DNA of 64,000 nucleotides, taken from the NCBI GenBank assembly GCA_025056175.1, contig JANWWK010000033.1:1-64000 (forward strand), written 5' to 3'. Made by a program: the position numbers and the translations under genes. This document shows positions 35,577 through 44,286 of this stretch, in pieces. This DNA comes from Anaerolineales bacterium (GTDB lineage Bacteria; Chloroflexota; Anaerolineae; Anaerolineales; Villigracilaceae). Positions within the stretch are counted from its first letter, which is position 1. Each line of letters begins with the position of its first letter. The notes beneath the pieces are model-generated. The model was not told the origin of the DNA, made no database searches, and worked only from the letters and a program-made list of their open reading frames with translations.

Positions 35577-36647
35577 ATGCGCCGAATCTCTTTTCTCGAC
35601 TCGCACACCGGCGGGGAGCCGACCCGTCTCATTGAGACGCTGCCGTTTGCGCTGAAACCCGCTCCTGTTGCGGAACAGTTGGTTCAAATTCAGCGCGAAT
35701 TTGACCATTTCCGTACCGCCATTCTGAACGAGCCGCGCGGTTCCGATGTGCTGGTAGGAGCGTATCTGGTGCCGCCCGCTGACCCAACCTGTCAGTTGGG
35801 GGTCATTTTTTTCAACAATGTTGGCTATCTCGGCATGTGCGGACACGGTACGATTGGGCTGATGGCTTCGCTCTCGTATCGCGGCAGGATTGCGCCGGGG
35901 ACGTATCGCATCGAGACGCCAGTAGGTGTGGTGGAGGCGACGTTGTATCCCCTCACCCCCCGGCCCCCTCTCCCGCAGGGCGAGGGGGAGTCGGCCCTCA
36001 CCCCCTGGCCCCCTCTCCTGCGGGGCGAGGGGGAGTCGGCCCTCACCCCCCGGCCCCCTCTCCCGCGGGGCGAGGGGGAGAGGGAGGCATATCCGAATCG
36101 GGTGGCGATTCGGAATGTGCCGGCGTACCGTTGGCGCAAGGATGTTCCGGTGGAAGTGGATGGGCGTGTGATTCACGGCGACGTAGCCTGGGGGGGGAAC
36201 TGGTTCTTCTTGTGCCACGACCATGCTTTGGAAATTTCACCACGCAATCTCGAAGCGTTGACCGATTTTGCCTGGCGTGTGCGCGAGGCCTACACGCGCG
36301 CGGGCTTGCGGGCGCCCGATGGTCACGAAATTGACCATGTGGAACTCTTTGGGCCCTCTGACCAGGCCGATAGCCGCAGTTTTGTTTTGTGTCCGGGCAG
36401 GGCGTATGACCGTTCACCTTGCGGCACCGGTACAAGTGCCAAACTGGCCTGCCTGGCAGCGGAGGGCAAACTGGTGGCGGGACAGGTCTGGCGTCAGCAG
36501 TCGGTCATCGGCAGCATTTTTGAGGGTTCGGTTCAATTTCAGGACGGAAAGATTATCCCCACCATCACCGGCGAGGCATGGGTGATGGCAGAGGGTTGCT
36601 TGCTGATAGATGAGCGTGACCCGTTGGGATGGGGAGTGCGGGTTTAG
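35577..36647 (+). CDS. proline racemase family enzyme with in-frame repeat insertion
   Basis: 356 residues. Both catalytic Cys are present: Cys88 in MCGHGT and Cys282 in SPCGTGTSA (equivalent to about 237 without the insert). This fits proline racemase or 4-hydroxyproline 2-epimerase rather than the dehydratase, which has Thr at the second site. Residues 126-170 are three 15-residue LTPxPPLxxGEGE repeats not found in the family; without them the length is normal. Upstream sequence lacks a clear Shine-Dalgarno, and GTG 35565 is an alternative start. The enzyme interconverts proline-type stereoisomers in the cytoplasm. It is convergent with the MocR-like gene. Confidence 0.88.
   Translation: MRRISFLDSHTGGEPTRLIETLPFALKPAPVAEQLVQIQREFDHFRTAILNEPRGSDVLVGAYLVPPADPTCQLGVIFFNNVGYLGMCGHGTIGLMASLSYRGRIAPGTYRIETPVGVVEATLYPLTPRPPLPQGEGESALTPWPPLLRGEGESALTPRPPLPRGEGEREAYPNRVAIRNVPAYRWRKDVPVEVDGRVIHGDVAWGGNWFFLCHDHALEISPRNLEALTDFAWRVREAYTRAGLRAPDGHEIDHVELFGPSDQADSRSFVLCPGRAYDRSPCGTGTSAKLACLAAEGKLVAGQVWRQQSVIGSIFEGSVQFQDGKIIPTITGEAWVMAEGCLLIDERDPLGWGVRV
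35950..36084 (+). repeat. three 45-bp GC-rich repeats inserted in proline racemase
   Basis: Units begin CCCTCA at 35950, 35995 and 36040, an exact 45-bp period. Each contains a near-palindrome, CCCCTCTCCC then GGGCGAGGGG, able to form a hairpin. The same type of GC-rich palindrome is widely dispersed in bacterial intergenic regions. Here it stays in frame and adds 45 residues. Confidence 0.9.
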
Positions 36648-38167
36648 CGGCTTGCTGGTTTGCACGTTTCCTGGTTGGGGAGAGGAGAATCTCCCTTTTG
36701 TGCAGTCAGCATGCGCATGGCCTGGCCCAGTCTGGCGATTCCCGTTTCAATGATTTCTTCTGGCTGGGCAACGAAGTTGAGACGTATCCACTGTCGCCCT
36801 TCGGCAGGGTCGAGAAAAAATGCGCTGCCGGGCATGAAATCTACCCCGTGGCGGAGGGCGAGCGGAAGCAGGTCGTCGGCAGAAAGCCCGTTGGGCAGGT
36901 TGACCCACAAGAACAGCCCGCCTTGCGGTGTGTCGGCGTGCCAGCCGGCAGGCAAGTGACGCCGGAGCGCGGCGAGCATGGCATCGCGCCGTTTGCGGAA
37001 AATCTGTGCTGAGCGGTGCAGGTGGGCCTGGTAACGCCCAACGGTGACGTAATCGCGCAGGGCGCGCTGAAGCAGGCTGGAGGTTGCCAGGTCGTTGACT
37101 CGTTTTAAGCGCACCAGCGCATCGTATACCGGCCCTTCGGCAACGATGAATCCCACGCGCAGGCCGGGCATGAGCATTTTGGAGAAGGTGCCGATGTGGA
37201 TGACCCGTCCGCCGGGGTCGAGCGCTTTGAGCGCGGGCAAGGCACGGCCCTCGTAACGCAAATCGCCCACAAAATCGTCTTCGAGCAGAGGAATGTCGAA
37301 GCGGTCGGCCAGCAGGATAAGTTCGCGGCGGCGCGCTTCGCTCAGACAGGTGCCGGTTGGGTTATGAAAATTGGGGATGGTGTAGATGAGTTTGGGGCGA
37401 TGTTGTTGCAACAGCGTTTTGAGCCAATCTACCTGCATTCCGCCTGAGTCGAGCGGTACACCGATAAATCGGAAGTTCAGAGCGCGGAATAAATCGAGCG
37501 CGCCGTAGTAGGTTGGTGTTTCGACCAGGAGCAAATCACCGGGTTCAAGCAGGACTTGCGAAACCAGCGCCAGTGCCTGCTGCGAACCGGCAGTAATGAG
37601 GATATTTTCCGGGCTGGTTTGTAAGCCCTGGCTGGCGAGAACGTGCGCGATGGTCTCACGCAGAGGTGCATAGCCGCGCCGGTCACCGTATTCCAGCGCT
37701 TCGATGCCATCGCGGCGCATGACGGCTTGCAACACTTTGCGGAAGTCTTCGGCGGGGAACAGGCGCGGGTCGCTGATGCCGCCGGCAAAATGGATGGGGT
37801 CAGGGTGTGCGGCTTCCAGGCGCATTTGTTCCACCGCTGCGCGTGCGCCTAAACTGCGCTCCGGCAGGCTTTGCTGCCATTGCGGCCAGCAGGCATTGTG
37901 CGTGCGTGTGGGCAGGGGGGGAAGCACTGGCGGCGGCAGGACATACGTGCCGCTGCCAACCCGTGAAGCCACCAGGCCATCGGCTTCCAACGCGGCATAA
38001 GCGGTTTCGACGGTAATGCGGCTGACGCCTAAATCGCGCGCCAATTGTCGGCTGGCGGGCAGGCGCATGCCTGGCGCGAGACTGCCGGAAAGGATACCTT
38101 GCCGCAAATGATGCTCGATTTGCTCGTATAGCGGGATGGGAGAGCGGCGGTCGAGGGGGAGATGCAT
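36644..38167 (-). CDS. pdxR: MocR-family PLP-binding regulator, PdxR-like
   Basis: 507 residues. An N-terminal GntR winged helix (1-75: PLYEQIEHHLRQGIL, LPASRQLARDLGVSRITVETAY) is followed by an aminotransferase fold I domain with the PLP lysine in GTFSKML (Lys330) and NFHNPTG before it. MocR proteins sense PLP. PdxR members sit divergent to pdxST, exactly as here, and control PLP synthesis. ATG 38167 was chosen; a TTG at 38188 is an alternative. An aminotransferase activity is less likely given the DNA-binding domain. Confidence 0.85.
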   Translation of the reverse strand: MHLPLDRRSPIPLYEQIEHHLRQGILSGSLAPGMRLPASRQLARDLGVSRITVETAYAALEADGLVASRVGSGTYVLPPPVLPPLPTRTHNACWPQWQQSLPERSLGARAAVEQMRLEAAHPDPIHFAGGISDPRLFPAEDFRKVLQAVMRRDGIEALEYGDRRGYAPLRETIAHVLASQGLQTSPENILITAGSQQALALVSQVLLEPGDLLLVETPTYYGALDLFRALNFRFIGVPLDSGGMQVDWLKTLLQQHRPKLIYTIPNFHNPTGTCLSEARRRELILLADRFDIPLLEDDFVGDLRYEGRALPALKALDPGGRVIHIGTFSKMLMPGLRVGFIVAEGPVYDALVRLKRVNDLATSSLLQRALRDYVTVGRYQAHLHRSAQIFRKRRDAMLAALRRHLPAGWHADTPQGGLFLWVNLPNGLSADDLLPLALRHGVDFMPGSAFFLDPAEGRQWIRLNFVAQPEEIIETGIARLGQAMRMLTAQKGDSPLPNQETCKPASR

Positions 38168-38194
38168 AAGCGTTGCAGAAAAATGCAAAACGAG

Positions 38195-38258
38195 AAAATT
38201 GGTCCGATATATTTTTGAGATTATTGGCTCTTAACACAGGCCAATTTTGGGCTACAAT
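38195..38258 (+). promoter_or_regulatory. pdxST promoter and candidate PdxR operator
   Basis: TTAACA (38231-38236), 16 bases, TACAAT (38253-38258). AAAATTGG at 38195-38202 is inverted as CCAATTTT at 38241-38248, which sits between -35 and -10. A further ATTGG is at 38223-38227, 25 bases from the one at 38198. These are plausible binding sites for the divergent regulator. Confidence 0.55.
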
Positions 38259-38302
38259 TCAAATCCTCACCTATATTCTACCCGCAAGGAGGCAAATTTT
38301 TT

Positions 38303-39190
38303 ATGGAAACGATTACCGGCAGTTTCGCGGTCAAAAAAGGTCTGGCGCAAATGCTCAAAGGCGGCGTTATCATGGATGTGGTGACGCCCGAACATGCGAA
38401 AATTGCAGAAGACGCTGGCGCGTGCGCGGTCATGGCGCTGGAGCGCGTTCCGGCGGATATTCGTGCGACCGGTGGCGTGGCTCGTATGAGCGACCCGGGT
38501 CTTATCGAAGAAATCATGAAAGCTGTGACCATCCCCGTGATGGCAAAATGCCGCATCGGGCATTTCGTCGAAGCCCAGATTCTGGAAGCGATTGGGGTGG
38601 ATTATATTGATGAGTCCGAGGTGTTGACCCCTGCCGATGACGCACACCATGTGGACAAACACAAATTCAAAGTGCCGTTTGTGTGCGGCGCGCGCAACCT
38701 GGGTGAAGCCCTCCGACGTATTGCCGAAGGTGCGGCGATGATTCGCACCAAAGGTGAGGCCGGTACGGGGGATGTCGTGGAAGCGGTCAAACATGCCCGC
38801 GCAGTGATGGGCGAGATTCGCCGCGTGCAGAATATGGCTGAAGAGGAACTTTACACGTATGCCAAAGAAATCGGTGCGCCGATTGACCTGGTGCGCGAGG
38901 TGAAGCAGTTGGGCCGCCTGCCAGTGGTTAACTTTGCTGCCGGCGGCGTGGCAACCCCTGCCGATGCCGCGCTGATGATGCAACTGGGCATGGATGGCGT
39001 CTTCGTCGGCTCCGGCATTTTCAAGAGCGGTGACCCGGCCAAACGCGCGGCTGCCATTGTCAAAGCGGTGACCCATTACAACGACCCCGCCATTCTGGCC
39101 GAAGTCAGCCGCAACCTGGGCGAGCCGATGGTCGGACGCAACGTTTCTATCATGCCTGAAGTGGAACGGATTGCCGGCCGAGGCTGGTGA
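38303..39190 (+). CDS. pdxS: PLP synthase subunit PdxS
   Basis: 295 residues, the (beta/alpha)8 synthase of the DXP-independent pathway, which makes pyridoxal 5'-phosphate from ribose 5-phosphate, glyceraldehyde 3-phosphate and ammonia. Lys82 in [10 protein letters not shown] and Lys150 in [11 protein letters not shown] match the two catalytic lysines. An AAGGAGG site precedes the ATG. Forms the dodecameric complex with PdxT, encoded 12 bases downstream. Confidence 0.98.
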   Translation: METITGSFAVKKGLAQMLKGGVIMDVVTPEHAKIAEDAGACAVMALERVPADIRATGGVARMSDPGLIEEIMKAVTIPVMAKCRIGHFVEAQILEAIGVDYIDESEVLTPADDAHHVDKHKFKVPFVCGARNLGEALRRIAEGAAMIRTKGEAGTGDVVEAVKHARAVMGEIRRVQNMAEEELYTYAKEIGAPIDLVREVKQLGRLPVVNFAAGGVATPADAALMMQLGMDGVFVGSGIFKSGDPAKRAAAIVKAVTHYNDPAILAEVSRNLGEPMVGRNVSIMPEVERIAGRGW

Positions 39191-39202
39191 ACAGGAACGC
39201 GT

Positions 39203-39781
39203 ATGAAAATAGGTGTGCTTGCCCTTCAGGGTGACTTTGCCGAACATATTAGCACGCTCCGACGCCTGGGCGTGGAGACCGTAGAGGTGCGCCTGCCGGG
39301 GCATTTGGATGACCTGAACGGCCTCATCCTGCCCGGTGGGGAATCTACGACCATTGCCAGGCTGGCGGTTGCCTTTGGGCTGATGGAGCCTTTGCGCGAT
39401 TTCGGGCGTGAAAAGGCCATTTGGGGGACGTGCGCCGGTGCTATTTTCCTCTCGAAAGATGCCAAACGCGACCAACCTTTGCTGGGGCTGATGGACATTA
39501 CTGTGCAACGGAACGCTTTTGGCCGCCAGGTGGATTCGTTCGAGGTAGACCTGGATATTCCCGAGCTCAAAGCCGCTACCCGCACCGAGGCGCCCTACCA
39601 TGCCGTCTTCATCCGCGCTCCGCTCATCGAGTCCGTCTCTGGTGCGGCGCAGCCGATTGCCACCCTGCCCGATGGCCGCATTGTGGCCGCGCGACAGGGC
39701 AAACTGCTGGCAACTTCTTTTCATCCCGAACTGACGCCCGATACGCGTTTTCACGAGTACTTCCTGTCACTCGCAGAGTAA
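39203..39781 (+). CDS. pdxT: PLP synthase glutaminase subunit PdxT
   Basis: 192 residues, class I glutaminase. Nucleophile Cys77 in WGTCAGA, GGEST near 46-50 forming the oxyanion region, and His/Glu of the triad in SFHPELT. It supplies ammonia to PdxS. The start ATG directly follows a pdxS stop with a 12-base gap. Confidence 0.98.
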   Translation: MKIGVLALQGDFAEHISTLRRLGVETVEVRLPGHLDDLNGLILPGGESTTIARLAVAFGLMEPLRDFGREKAIWGTCAGAIFLSKDAKRDQPLLGLMDITVQRNAFGRQVDSFEVDLDIPELKAATRTEAPYHAVFIRAPLIESVSGAAQPIATLPDGRIVAARQGKLLATSFHPELTPDTRFHEYFLSLAE

Positions 39782-39783
39782 GG

Positions 39784-40716
39784 ATGAACATCCGCCCGCT
39801 TGACCTGCTTGACCTGCCCACGCTCTATCGTTATCGTGGCGAAGCCCTCAGCCTGGATACTGCCCGCCTGCTTACGCGCGGCAATCCGCTGGGGGCCATT
39901 GGGTTGATGGCCTATCTCAACCCGGACCGGCATATCTACTCTGCTGTTGCAAGTGATGATGGCGTCAAACTGTTAGGTGGCATTAGCCAGAGCAACGGTG
40001 AATCGTTTGCCAAATTGCTGTATCTGGCGCCCACCGCCCATCTCACTCATACCGCCCTGCCGGCGCTTATCGAACACCTGACGACTGAAGCCGGCGCTTG
40101 GGGCAGTTTTCACGTGCTGGCCGAAGTGGAGGAGACCAGTCAGGCGTTTGCGGCACTGCGTTTGGCGGGGTTTTCGGTCTATGCCTGGCAAAGAGTCTGG
40201 GATTTGAGCGCGGTCGAAGGCCAGGATATGGCTGACCACTGGCACAAGGTGTCGGGAGCGAATTTACCTGCTGTTCAGCTACTTCATCACCAAATTGTTC
40301 CGCCGCTTTTACAAGCGATTGAACCCGCGCCGCGCCGCACTGGCGGGTGGATTTGCCCGGAGGGGGGCCGTTGTTACGTTGGCGTGGCGAGCGGTGTTTA
40401 TGGTGTTTTGCTCACCCCGCTGATTCATCCTGAAGCATCTGATGTTGCCCAAAAATTTGTAAGCCTGCTCAAACATTTGCCCGAACGGCGTAACCGTCCG
40501 GTGTATGTATGTGTGCGTTCTTACCAGGCCTGGTTGGAGCCAGTGCTGGAAGATTTGGGAGCAAAGGCCAGCCCGCGCCAGGCAGTGATGGTCAAACACC
40601 TGACGCGGGTTATCAAAGAAGAAGAGGCGCTGACGCGCGCGGCCCAACCGGCAACGGCCATCCCGGCCTCGCGCGTCAGCCACATCGAGACCAAAGAACC
40701 CGGGGCAACGCCCTGA
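39784..40716 (+). CDS. GNAT-like protein of unknown function
   Basis: 310 residues from ATG 39784, two bases after the pdxT stop. The N-terminal half has the layout of a GNAT acetyltransferase (LLGGISQ, KLLYLAP, then an ALRLAGFSVYAWQRVWDL strand-helix-strand), though the acetyl-CoA loop is poorly conserved. The C-terminal half may be a second degenerate GNAT domain. The end is Ala/Thr-rich. Cotranscribed with pdxST by spacing, but a link to PLP is not evident. Confidence 0.7.
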   Translation: MNIRPLDLLDLPTLYRYRGEALSLDTARLLTRGNPLGAIGLMAYLNPDRHIYSAVASDDGVKLLGGISQSNGESFAKLLYLAPTAHLTHTALPALIEHLTTEAGAWGSFHVLAEVEETSQAFAALRLAGFSVYAWQRVWDLSAVEGQDMADHWHKVSGANLPAVQLLHHQIVPPLLQAIEPAPRRTGGWICPEGGRCYVGVASGVYGVLLTPLIHPEASDVAQKFVSLLKHLPERRNRPVYVCVRSYQAWLEPVLEDLGAKASPRQAVMVKHLTRVIKEEEALTRAAQPATAIPASRVSHIETKEPGATP

Positions 40717-40743
40717 ATACACAAAGCGCTGCCCGAGGGAATA

Positions 40744-41886
40744 TCACTGTGTCACCATCAACCCCAGTTTCTCCCCAATCAGGCGGGCAATCGTGCGGGA
40801 GGAATCGGGGCGGGCGGCTTTCTTGCAGGCTTCTACGAATTTCTGGCGTCGTTCCGGCTGTTCTATCCACTCGCGCAGGGTGCTGACCACCCGCTGCGGT
40901 GTAGGCGCCCATACGCCGGTGCCGGTTTCCCGTACATAGGTCACATTCCCGTCTTCCTGTCCGGGCAATTTGGCATACAGGATGATGGGCAGGTGTGCGT
41001 TTAAGGCTTCGGCAATGGTGCCTGGCCCGGCTTTGGTAATCAACACATCGGCAGCGCGCATAAAATCGGGCATGTCGCGTGTGAAGCCGTAAATGCGGGC
41101 TGGAATGTTCCAGAAATACTCTTCCAGGCTGTGTTTGAGCCGTTCGTTACGTCCGGCCACCACCGCCAGGAACAAATCTAACCCCGATTCGTTGATGGCG
41201 CGCGCTGTCTGTGCCAGTGGCCCCATGCCCTCGCCACCGCCTACCAGCACAGCGGTAAATTTGTCCAGCGGCCACCCCAGTTTTCGGCGTAATTCGCTCT
41301 TATCGCCTACCGGCACGCAGTAGCGGGCCGCAATGGGTTGACCTACCGTTACGACTTGCTCTGGTTCCATGCCATATTCAATTGCGCGGAAGCGTGCAAT
41401 ATCGGTGGGGACGCAAATCAGGTCGGCGCGCTGGTCGAACCATAGCGCGTGGGTTGTAACCATATCGGTAACGACCGTGATGAAGGGCGGTCGGTTTTTT
41501 CCCAGTGCGCGCAGAATGAACGAGGTTGCCAGTGGATGCACCGAGACAATCAAATCGCTGGGGTGCCGGTTGACGATGCCGCGCGCAAAACGGCTGACCG
41601 CCGGCCACAGGGTTGCGGTAATAGCGCGGGCGCGGGCGCGTCCATCGCTGATGCGGAAGCTTGCCCCCCATAGTTGCGGCAGTTTCACCATGTAAGGGTA
41701 CCATTGCGGCAGACGATTGATGGGTGTGGGCATGTGTTCTTTCAGAAAATCCACCATTTCGGTGGTCACTGTGTCACCAAATTCCAGGTGCAGGGCTTCG
41801 ATAATCGCTTCTGCCGCCGAGCGGTGTCCGCCGCCGGTATCTGAAAACAGGAACAGAATGTGTGGTTTTTGGGGGGGCTTCATCAT
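40744..41886 (-). CDS. MGDG-synthase-like GT28 glycosyltransferase
   Basis: 380 residues, GT-B fold. The N-terminal SDTGGGHRSAAEAI motif is the hallmark of monogalactosyl- and glucosyl-diacylglycerol synthases. The C-terminal half has VLVGGGEGMGP and LITKAGPGTIAEAL, the MurG-like nucleotide-sugar site. It probably transfers a sugar from a UDP-sugar to diacylglycerol at the inner membrane face. Two adjacent ATGs (41886, 41883) both follow AGGAG. Confidence 0.9.
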   Translation of the reverse strand: MMKPPQKPHILFLFSDTGGGHRSAAEAIIEALHLEFGDTVTTEMVDFLKEHMPTPINRLPQWYPYMVKLPQLWGASFRISDGRARARAITATLWPAVSRFARGIVNRHPSDLIVSVHPLATSFILRALGKNRPPFITVVTDMVTTHALWFDQRADLICVPTDIARFRAIEYGMEPEQVVTVGQPIAARYCVPVGDKSELRRKLGWPLDKFTAVLVGGGEGMGPLAQTARAINESGLDLFLAVVAGRNERLKHSLEEYFWNIPARIYGFTRDMPDFMRAADVLITKAGPGTIAEALNAHLPIILYAKLPGQEDGNVTYVRETGTGVWAPTPQRVVSTLREWIEQPERRQKFVEACKKAARPDSSRTIARLIGEKLGLMVTQ

Positions 41887-41910
41887 AACTCTCCTTTGAA
41901 AACTTAAAGA

Positions 41911-41933
41911 CGCCCGCAGTCCGTCTGCGGGCG
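41911..41933 (-). terminator. terminator of hutU; repeated hairpin family
   Basis: CGCCCGCAG (41911-41919) pairs with CTGCGGGCG (41925-41933), followed on the minus strand by TCTTTAAGTTTTC. A near-identical hairpin is at 57490-57514. Confidence 0.75.
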
Positions 41934-41944
41934 AAGGGGAACGT

Positions 41945-43597
41945 TCATTTCAGCATTGGCATTTTGATACCGTGTCGTTTGGCGGCGGCAATCGCAATTT
42001 CGTACCCGGCGTCGGCATGACGCACGACCCCCATACCGGGGTCGGTGGTCAGCACCCGCTCCAGCCGGCGGGCGGCTTCGGGCGTGCCATCGGCCACGAT
42101 GACCTGCCCGGCATGTTGGGAATATCCCATCCCCACGCCGCCGCCATGATGGAAGGAAACCCATGTTGCGCCCCCAACAGCGTTGATAAGCGCGTTGAGG
42201 ATAGCCCAGTCGGAGATGGCGTCGGACCCATCGCGCATGGCTTCGGTTTCGCGGTTGGGCGAGGCGACGGAGCCGCTGTCCAGATGGTCGCGGCCAATCA
42301 CGATAGGCGCTTTGAGCGCGCCGCTGGCTACCAGTTCGTTGAACTTGAGACCGGCGCGGGCGCGTTCGCCGTATCCCAGCCAGCAAATGCGCGCCGGAAG
42401 CCCCTGAAAAGGCACTTTCTCTCGTGCCATCCGCAGCCAGCGGTGCAAATGCGCATCTTCGGGGAAAAGTTCCATGATGGCCTGGTCGGTGGTGTAAATG
42501 TCTGCCGGGTCGCCCGAAAGCGCCACCCAGCGGAAGGGGCCTTTGCCCTCACAAAACAACGGACGGATATAGGCCGGGACGAAGCCGGGGAATTCAAAAG
42601 CGTCTTTCACGCCGTAATCGTAGGCTTGCTGGCGCAAATTGTTGCCATAATCGAACACTTCGGCACCGCGTCGCTGAAAGGTGAGCATGGCCTCCACATG
42701 CCGCGCCATTGAAGCCAGCGCCATCTCCTTGTATCTGGCCGGGTCGCTCACACGTAGCTGGTTGGCGGCCTCCACCGTCAGCCCGGAGGGGACGTACATC
42801 AGCGCCTCGTGCGCCGAGGTCTGGTCGGTGACCACATCCGGCGTAACGCCTTTGGCGGCCAGTTCGCTATACACATCGGCGGCGTTGCCAATCAATCCGA
42901 TGGAGATGGGTTTCCCGGCGGACAGGTTCTCCTCCACCAGCGTCATGGCTTCTTCCAGGTCGTCCACCACCGTGTCCACATATCCAATGGCGCGGCGGCG
43001 CTCGGCACGGTCTCTATCTACTTCGACGATGAGTCCTACCCCTTCGTTCATGGTGATGGCGAGCGGCTGCGCCCCGCCCATGCCGCCCAACCCGGCGGTG
43101 AGGCAGAATTTCCCCTTGAGCGACCCCCATCCCTTTTGCCGCGCCAGTGCGCCAAAGGTCTCATACGTCCCCTGTAAGATGCCCTGCGTGCCGATGTAAA
43201 TCCACGAACCGGCGGTCATCTGGCCATACATGATGAGTCCCTTGCGCGCCAGTTCGTCAAAGTGTTCCCAGGTAGCCCAGCGCGGCACCAGGTTGGAGTT
43301 GGCGAGCAGAACGCGCGGGGCATCGCGGTGGGTTTTGAAAATGGCGACCGGTTTGCCCGATTGCACCAGGAGCGTTTCATCTTCTTCCAGGTTTTTCAGG
43401 CTGTCGAGAATCGCATCGAAGGCTTCCCATGAGCGGGCGGCCTGTCCCCGTCCACCATACACCACCAGATGTTCGGGCTTTTCGGCCACTTCCGGGTCGA
43501 GGTTGTTCTGAATCATGCGGTAGGCGGCTTCAATGAGCCAGTTCTTGCACGTCAGTTGGGCGCCGCGCGGCGCGCGCACCACGCGAGGAACAGACAT
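41945..43597 (-). CDS. hutU: urocanate hydratase
   Basis: 550 residues, full length. NAD-dependent conversion of urocanate to imidazolonepropionate in histidine degradation. Recognisable segments are [25 protein letters not shown] (NAD site), [16 protein letters not shown] and [15 protein letters not shown]. No hutH, hutI or ftcD is nearby, so the rest of the pathway must be elsewhere. AAGGAGAA precedes the ATG, with a TATAAT box about 50 bases upstream. Confidence 0.97.
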   Translation of the reverse strand: MSVPRVVRAPRGAQLTCKNWLIEAAYRMIQNNLDPEVAEKPEHLVVYGGRGQAARSWEAFDAILDSLKNLEEDETLLVQSGKPVAIFKTHRDAPRVLLANSNLVPRWATWEHFDELARKGLIMYGQMTAGSWIYIGTQGILQGTYETFGALARQKGWGSLKGKFCLTAGLGGMGGAQPLAITMNEGVGLIVEVDRDRAERRRAIGYVDTVVDDLEEAMTLVEENLSAGKPISIGLIGNAADVYSELAAKGVTPDVVTDQTSAHEALMYVPSGLTVEAANQLRVSDPARYKEMALASMARHVEAMLTFQRRGAEVFDYGNNLRQQAYDYGVKDAFEFPGFVPAYIRPLFCEGKGPFRWVALSGDPADIYTTDQAIMELFPEDAHLHRWLRMAREKVPFQGLPARICWLGYGERARAGLKFNELVASGALKAPIVIGRDHLDSGSVASPNRETEAMRDGSDAISDWAILNALINAVGGATWVSFHHGGGVGMGYSQHAGQVIVADGTPEAARRLERVLTTDPGMGVVRHADAGYEIAIAAAKRHGIKMPMLK

Positions 43598-43670
43598 AAG
43601 GATTCTCCTTGAGATGAGTTGGGTAGACGGACAGCAAATCTGTGTCTATTATACGTCACTCAAAAGCACA

Positions 43671-43703
43671 ACATCCCCCCGCCAGTCACGGACGGGGGGA
43701 TGT
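43671..43703 (-). terminator. terminator of the Rrf2 gene
   Basis: 11-bp stem ACATCCCCCCG with CGGGGGGATGT, followed on the minus strand by TTGTGCTTTTG. Confidence 0.7.
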
Positions 43704-43735
43704 TCGGTGGTGTCTCCCTCGCAAGGAGGATGTGT

Positions 43736-44140
43736 TCAGTTCATGTTGGCAAACTGTGCGAAATTCGTGGCTTTGAGCCGTCTCACCAGGTCTTCCTGTG
43801 CTTCACACCAGACCGGGCGCAGGGGACAGGTATCGCCGAATGTGCAGGCGCCCTGGTCGTTGACGCATTCGTTCAGGGCAATTGGCCCGTCAATGGCTTC
43901 AACGACTTCCAGCAGGGTAATTTCTTCGGCAGGTTTGGCAAGCGTCACCCCGCCGCGTGCGCCGCGCGAAGTCTGAAGCAGGCCGGCAATGGAGAGCTGT
44001 GAAATGATTTTTGCCAGAAATGAGGGTGGAATGTGCTGTTCCTGAGCAATCTGGCTGGTGGCTGCGCGCTGATTTGGTCCGAGTTTGGTGATATACAAGA
44101 CAGCGCGAATGGCATAGTCGGCCTGGCGGGTGATTTGCAT
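43736..44140 (-). CDS. Rrf2-family regulator with candidate Fe-S cysteines
   Basis: 134 residues from ATG 44140, preceded by GGAGA. Winged helix (MQITRQADYAIRAVLYI; ATSQIAQEQHIPPSFLAKI), GLLQTSRGARGGVTLAKP wing, then three Cys, spaced six and five residues apart (CVNDQGACTFGDTC), in the position where IscR and NsrR bind an iron-sulfur cluster. It likely senses redox state, NO or cluster status. Upstream codons to 44170 have no start signal. Confidence 0.88.
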   Translation of the reverse strand: MQITRQADYAIRAVLYITKLGPNQRAATSQIAQEQHIPPSFLAKIISQLSIAGLLQTSRGARGGVTLAKPAEEITLLEVVEAIDGPIALNECVNDQGACTFGDTCPLRPVWCEAQEDLVRRLKATNFAQFANMN

Positions 44141-44212
44141 GGTGTCTTCTCCAAAAACGGTAATTTTCACCTGGATATACCATATTTTGGGGGAAGACGC
44201 CTGTTTTCACAA

Positions 44213-44226
44213 GTGACCATCGTCAC
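44213..44226. promoter_or_regulatory. inverted repeat upstream of the Rrf2 gene
   Basis: GTGAC-CATC-GTCAC, about 75 bases upstream of the Rrf2 ATG and between it and hisS. Candidate operator; short enough to be chance. Confidence 0.3.
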
Positions 44227-44286
44227 AGATATATTATGACCTTTTACTCCGAAATTGGTCGAATTTGCGTGTTTCCCTGTCCCTGT

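Noticed and set aside
35950-36084. CRISPR-like direct repeats
   Set aside because: The 45-bp units are contiguous with no spacers and lie in a coding frame.
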